Source of the DNA: Ustulina deusta
Lineage: Eukaryota > Ascomycota > Sordariomycetes > Xylariales > Xylariaceae
DNA: 64,000 nucleotides
Reading direction: 5' to 3'
Assembly (NCBI GenBank): GCA_023159155.1
Contig: JAJNNX010000008.1
Coordinates: forward strand, 372,001 to 436,000
Below are positions 58,404 to 64,000 of this stretch, piece by piece. Each line of letters begins with the position of its first letter. Position 1 is the first letter of the stretch. The notes beneath the pieces were generated by a model. That model did not search any database and had not been told where the DNA came from. It worked only from the letters and a program-made list of their open reading frames with translations. The position numbers and the translations under genes were made by a program.

Positions 58404-59850
58404 ATGAAGTTCGTCGAGATCCTGACCACAGCAGCCACGATGGCAAGCGCAGTCGCTGCGCCGACCAAGAAGCGGGCGAGCAAGTTCCAGTTCGTCGGTG
58501 TCAACGAGTCTGGCGCCGAGTTCGGCAACACGGCTTTGCCTGGCATTTTGGGGAAGGACTACACATGGCCAGACCAGAATGCCATCAACGTATGTTTCCT
58601 TGTATGCTCTTCTCTCGTCGGGGAGGGAGACGCTGATTTTCCATATCCGGCCAGACGATGATCGGCAAGGGAATGAATTCTTTCAGAATCCCCATTATGA
58701 TGTCAGTGACTCTGATGCTCTCGAGGTGTTAGGGTCATGCCCAGTGCTAAGATGAGAGCAGGGAGCGCTTCATCCCCAACCAGATGACCGGCGCTGTGAA
58801 TGCTGCCTATGCCGAAGGCCTCGACACTGTAAAGCCTCCTGTATTTTCCCAGGGTGAAGCGTACTTATACTGACCGTACTGTATAGATTGTCCAGTTCAT
58901 CACGGGGAAGTCAGTCTCCACATCCGGCAGACTCACAACTCAAATGGTGAGATGGACACACTGGATTAACTTGTCCGTGTAGGGGCGCCTACGCCATCAT
59001 CGACCCGCACAACTTCGGGCGATACTACAGCAATATCGTCACCGACGTGGACGGCTTCGGGTCGTGGTGGTCGACGATGGCGAAACGGTACGCATCCAAC
59101 GACAAAGTCATATTCGACACGAACAACGAGTTCCACGACGAGGATAACACGCTCGTCGCGAACCTGAATCAGAAGGCTATTGATGCCATTCGGGCTGCCG
59201 GCGCCACCTCGCAGTATATCTTTGTCGAGGGAAATTCCTGGACCGGCGCGTGGCATTGGGTAAGAACTGACCTTCAGACTTCCTCTCGTTCCCAGCACCG
59301 CAAAAATGAGTCGTAGGGTATATGTATCGGTGCGATTCCATTGCGCTATTGCTGCTGACTGACGTGTGGTGTCCTAGACATCGAGCGGCACTGCAGACGG
59401 CATGGGCAAGCTCACCGATCCCTCAGACAAAATTGTCTACGAGATGCACCAGTACCTGGACTCTGATGGGTCGGGCACGTCAACGACGTGTGTGTCTTCC
59501 ACGATCGGCAAGGAACGTCTCGAGGCCGCGACGGCATGGCTGAAAGCAAACGGCAAGAAGGGCATCCTAGGCGAGACCGCCGGTGGTTCCAACTCGCAGT
59601 GCATCACCGCGCTCCAGGGAATGCTCGGATACATGGCAGACAACTCAGACGTCTGGACTGGCTGGTTGTGGTGGGGAGCCGGACCCGTATGCACAACCTC
59701 TCGTTATACTCCTTTCCCTTTCCCCTCTCTGTGGTGAGCATTCTAATTGACTGTCGTCTTTAGTGGTGGGGAAATTACATCTACGGCATGGAGCCTCCCT
59801 CTGGTTCGGCGTATACGGGAATACTGCCATCACTGACACAGTACATCTAG
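58404..59850 (+). CDS. Secreted GH5 endo-beta-1,4-glucanase
   Basis: Plant cell-wall cellulase of glycoside hydrolase family 5. Seven exons (58404..58589, 58655..58701, 58762..58828, 58887..58909, 58983..59259, 59378..59686, 59764..59850) keep phase and give 331 residues. A signal peptide ([16 protein letters not shown]) is followed directly by the catalytic barrel ([15 protein letters not shown]); there is no carbohydrate-binding module. The acid/base is Glu157 in NNEFHDED and the nucleophile Glu266 in [24 protein letters not shown] and [10 protein letters not shown] also match fungal GH5 endoglucanases. Seven exons, one only 23 nt, make it intron-rich for its size. Confidence 0.93.
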
Positions 59851-60811
59851 ATAGACTTTGCATATGCAACGCCGGCATGTTTTTGACTTAAGCATATTCA
59901 AATAACCTTCTTTTGGTTGAGGGACTGTAAGTAAACGTGGATGCAAAGAAACTGAGCCTCCCAGCTTGTGATTTCAAGTTAGGTAGAAAACAATAACAGG
60001 CTCAAAACGAAGCCCTTCACCTTGGTGCCCGATGTATATCATTAAACCTTCTAGAATGAAAGGGATGCTGCCTTTGGCGCTCCTAAGACTCGTAATGTTG
60101 AAGATATAAGATTATTTGTCGGACTCTAGGCTTATGGTCATAGCCAATGGGAGGCTATGTGGGTAGGTAGGAAGAGGAAGCCTGAAGTGAAGAGATTGAT
60201 GTTACATCAATAGTAAACGGCCTACCATCCATTCGTCACAGCCTAGAGAGAGGGTGGCAACCCTAGCATTGAAGACGAGTAGTAGTCAATTTTTCTTTTA
60301 CGTTCTTTTCGTGAAACAGGCACGCCGTCCTCTAGTCAGTTCACAACTACTATGGCTCATGGGTGGGCGCTTGGGGATACACGGGACATTGGATATCCCC
60401 ATCTGGAAAAACAAGTGCCATTTCGCGAATGTAGCCAGCCTTCGTTAGAAGATATTATCGGATTTTCCGGCCTCCACGTCACCACTTGCTCTAGTATTAT
60501 TACCCATGATTTTGGTGTCTATTGACAAATAGCTACGGACCTTCTGCATAGTAGGCTATTCTCGCATTGCTCTTTCCCAGACCTGGTCCATTTTGGCGGT
60601 CTGCACTCCGCCAAAATGATTGGTCCAATGCAACTCAATGCGAACCACCGAACACACGATGCAAAAGCAGATAAGGTATCGGTATCCCGCGAATACTCTG
60701 CCTAATTCGCCCGATTTGCTCACTATTCTGTACAAACAATACACACGGTCCAGTCCAAATGACGAAGTGTCTTCATCAATTAGGGTCGTTGATCATATTT
60801 ATCTCCGTCTT
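59851..60811. other. Convergent 3' intergenic region
   Basis: No gene recognised between the endoglucanase and HECT ligase stops. Confidence 0.6.
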
Positions 60812-63800
60812 TTAGGCAAAGCCGAAGTAATCGCTGCCAGTGGTGATAGCTTTAAGGAGCTGGCGACGTAGCGCCTCATAGCTCTCGTACTCGGGTAGAT
60901 CAAGTTCTATGTTGGCTTAGTGATTTGCTTAGATGAGAACAGCAAAGGGGGAAGACTTACGGTTGAAGCAGGTATGGGAGCTTGGAAGACGATCCTTGTT
61001 ACCATAGTCGCGATGGATATTAAACCTGTTGATTCCGTTCATGCCCTCTAGCTCCTTGAATCCATTCAAAGGTACTTTGCTGGTTCCTGTCACGAATTGT
61101 AGAAGCTTGGCGACTTCTTCCTTGTCGAATGATCGCAATGCCCGCCAGAACCATTGAATTTGTGGGGATGATGGCGTGTAATTATGGTACTCTGTGTTAC
61201 TCTTCCAGTCATCAATATCAACGTCTGGTAATCCGGATATCAGCAACTCCAACTCCTGCTCATTGAATATGGAGATTAGCTCAGCAGGAATGATATCATG
61301 GAAGCCTGTAAATTTGTTAGCAATATGCCTTATGACAACTGAAGGTAGCGCTGTCTTACCTTTCAGGAAGTTCTCCATCTGCTCCTTGACGGAAGACAGG
61401 AGTTTATGTTCGACTACTAAGCGGACGTAGTCATGCTTGTTCTCTTCTGTCACCGGCATATCACGGCCATTTTCACAGAGATCTGATACCTTGGTAACGC
61501 CAAATTCGTCATCCTCCACTGAAAACGTTTCAGTGATAATATCAGTGATATCGTTGTTCAGCATCCAGGAGAGAGACTTGTAGTACTCTGGATCAAATGA
61601 TTCCATGTCTTTCACCGAGACCGGTTTGCCTAGGATTCGCTTGTAGACGGCACGGCTGAAATAGCAATCGAGTAGGCGCCCCTCGTACAGAGCCTTGCCG
61701 ATGATGCGGCCAATGAATTTGAAAAACAATAGATGTTCGTCGTTGATACCGCTCAACTTGTTCGGGTGGAAAGTCGTCCTGTCACTAGAAACAGGTACGA
61801 ACAAGGCATAGTTAGCATCGAACATTTGCCTGGCGAGCACTTGGAACCACTCCCTTGTCACACCACCTGCATCAACACCTTCTTCACCATGGAATCGAAT
61901 ATTGAGTTTGCTAAATTTCATTTCGTCGCCACTCTTGAAGTAAAGGGATTTGAAAGAGTCATGGAAAACATGCTCGCGGCGGACTTGGAGTTGGAGAGTA
62001 GGGAATGGCCTGTGGTTCGCCTGTTGCTTGTTGTGAACGCTACGATTGAACCAGTTCCGCTTGTTGTCAAATTCAAGGACTTTTGGATTCTTCACCAAGT
62101 GCGAAAAGGTGCCTTTCATGAGCGAAGGGTTATTGCGTACGAGCTCGTTCAGAATGCGTCTATGGTCCTCTGTGAATGTGAAGAATAGCCCTGCCATACG
62201 AGACTCAGGTTGCGGGCTTGAGAGCACCATGTCTTTGGATGCTTGACTGGTGGACGTGCTGGCCTCCGCCTGAGCGCTATCCTTGCAGACCACCATTAAG
62301 GCTTCGATTAGTGGTAGGAGAATAGTAGCCACGTTCAATAGGCTCTCCCGTTGGCGAATCGCGCTTAAACATGCACTAAGTTTTTCCCACAGAGCGTTGA
62401 ATGTTGGGTTGCGATACAGTGTACTTAGCAGATCTTGTTTCTTGGTTTCCTCTACGCTTGATTCTCCAGCCGCGTCCAACTTCTTTTGCGCAAAGAGATG
62501 ATCAAGAGCTGTGAGCACACGTAGCAGCTTGTTTTGATCGGAGGCACCTGGCGAGAACTTTGAAAGCGCAACGCCTTGGATTTCTGTGCCAGTATCGGCA
62601 CTTTGAATATGTGGTAATAGTTCATCCAGGTGGACAACAATCTTCTCACTCAGCACCTGAGCTTGGCGAGCGAGCTCCTGGCCGAAAACAAGCATTGCCC
62701 CAGGAATTACCGAAAGATTCTTGATTGTCGACAGTGTCTCCTTGAACGTTTTTGAACTGCATTCTCGAGCAACGAATATCTTGATAATGAGGGTTAGATT
62801 CGCGTCCGGAATAATAGGTGGATGTAGCTGCCTGATCTTTTTCAAGGCAGGCTGTTTCTTTTCTAGTACTGTAGGGGGGTTTGACTGGGCATTAGATGGA
62901 CTGGCGGGAGGAGGGGACTCAGCGTTTTCCGCCGTGGCAGGCACTTGGTCTGAGTGCTGTATCCCCGATGCAGTCTGATTAGTGTTCTCTGACACAGTTT
63001 GCTCAGTACTATCGGCTGCCGCTGTTGGCTCAGCCTCTGCCTTCACATTTTCGGCTTCCAATAACTTGATGGCTTCTGTCGCTTCCTTTTGCTTTCGATC
63101 AAAAGTCAGGAGTGGGAATGTCACGCGGCTCAAGAGCTGCGAGAGGCTATCCATTATAGCCGAGCTTTCCATGACAAGATCGCGATCAAGTAGAGACATC
63201 AGTGAATTGATGGCGTACTTCTGGGCTTTGTTGTCCTTGCCCTTCCCCTTTCGACTCAGGCTGCGCTTCAGAGTGCTCACAACTACATCATGTTCAGTCA
63301 GGAAGAGCCAAGGTACATGTACGTTTTGGTCTGCGAGGTAGCATAGCAAGTCTAGACATTGCTGAACGATGAGAAGAGGCGATGTGTCGGAAGTTGTTTG
63401 CAATGAGTGATGACTGTTAATGTTGGTGGATGTGCGTTTGAATCCCTGAGGAGTCTGTGTCTTCGCTTCTTTGTCCTTGGGCTGCTTGGCTTTAATGGAA
63501 AGATGCGTAAAACTTCGCTCTACAGCATCCACATCGGTGGAGCCATCTTGCAAGATCTGGAGTAGGGTGCTGATCACTTCTAAGCGATTCTGACGGTTTT
63601 CACAAACGTCCTTGAATACATTCTTGAGAGAATTTTCGATAGAGCCTCCCTTCATGTTGATGAACATGAGGCGAAGTAAAGTAGCGACCCCCGCTTTGTC
63701 TAACATTTGAACAACGGCCCTGCGTTGAGGCTTGTTGTCTTCATCAGTTGGCCCGCTTGCTTGGACGGCGTCTCGCCCACGGTTGACTCCGGAAGGGGCC

Positions 63801-64000
63801 CTATCTTCGGAGACAATATGATTAGTGCGAATAACGCGTCGTGCTTGAGCTGCCAATTCAGGGGGTAGAGAATCTAAAATCTCGGGCCCTTGTTCCATTA
63901 AAACCTGATCCCGAAGGGCTGGAGGAAATGTCATAAGAATACTCGCGGGGTCCATATCTTGTGCTTCGGGTGCTTGGCCAGCCGCTGTGGCTTGGCGCCG
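60812..64000 (-). CDS. TOM1: TOM1/HUWE1-type HECT ubiquitin ligase, C-terminal part (5' end outside window)
   Basis: Very large E3 ligase; only the last 1026 residues lie in the window, and the frame runs open through position 64000. Exons are 61360..64000, 61305..60961 and 60906..60812. The left-hand part is helical ARM-like sequence with the DUF913/DUF4414-region motif (DPASILMTFPPALRDQVLME, SLPPELAAQARRV). A low-complexity acidic/Ala stretch and a conserved NPSLMKGTFSHL segment lead into the HECT domain (RFHGEEGVDAGGVTREWF, LLFFKFIGRIIGKALYEGR). The catalytic cysteine is in SSHTCFNQLDLP (residue ~993 of the fragment), split from its C-lobe tail by the last intron. The middle intron is 54 nt, in frame and stop-free. 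It ends GSDYFGFA. Confidence 0.93.

Overview
The window is nuclear DNA of a filamentous ascomycete (Pezizomycotina; Sordariomycetes is plausible but unproven). The evidence is short GT-AG introns (mostly 49-100 nt) with CTAAC/CTGAC-like branch points, fungus-specific families (Zn2Cys6 regulators, PTH11/SAT4-type membrane proteins, DUF7918, a fungal Dicer-like 2) and long gene-poor spacers rich in CTACCTAC-like runs. All exon structures were built by eye from splice signals, phase and protein motifs.

Region 1 (1-18 kb) is accessory in character. It has a Cys-rich orphan gene, a tRNA-Lys(CUU) gene interrupted in its T arm by a 63-nt GT...AG insertion, a decayed Zn2Cys6 regulator, a secreted type-B carboxylesterase, a SAT4/rhodopsin-like membrane protein and a DUF7918 protein, separated by 1.5-2.5 kb of apparently empty DNA.

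Region 2 (18-25 kb) holds a complete Dicer-like 2 gene (RNA silencing and antiviral defence), followed by about 1 kb of repeat-rich, element-like sequence with subterminal CCTTCCG repeats.

Region 3 (24.5-52 kb) is mostly conserved housekeeping genes: an RCC1-repeat protein, proteasome alpha-2, a RING-CH membrane ligase, a GT34 glycosyltransferase, sphingosine-1-phosphate lyase, pyruvate dehydrogenase kinase, a coiled-coil protein, a UBL-WLM metalloprotease, the HDEL receptor, a mucin-like one-pass membrane protein with an SSVS minisatellite, Ctf8, ribosomal protein S6 and PRPP synthetase.

Region 4 (52-64 kb) has a 3.1-kb spacer with tRNA-like sequence, then TAF10, mitochondrial ribosomal protein S19, a secreted GH5 endoglucanase and the C-terminal part of a TOM1/HUWE1-type HECT ligase that runs off the right edge.

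The strongest candidate for something undescribed is the spliceosomal-type intron in the tRNA-Lys gene. Its removal restores a perfect 73-nt tRNA, and both internal Pol III promoter boxes are intact in the interrupted gene. Secondary points are GC-AG introns in DCL2 (splitting the DEAH box) and in a coiled-coil gene, a 29-nt DCL2 exon that carries only the Walker A motif, and an in-frame intron inside the HECT domain.
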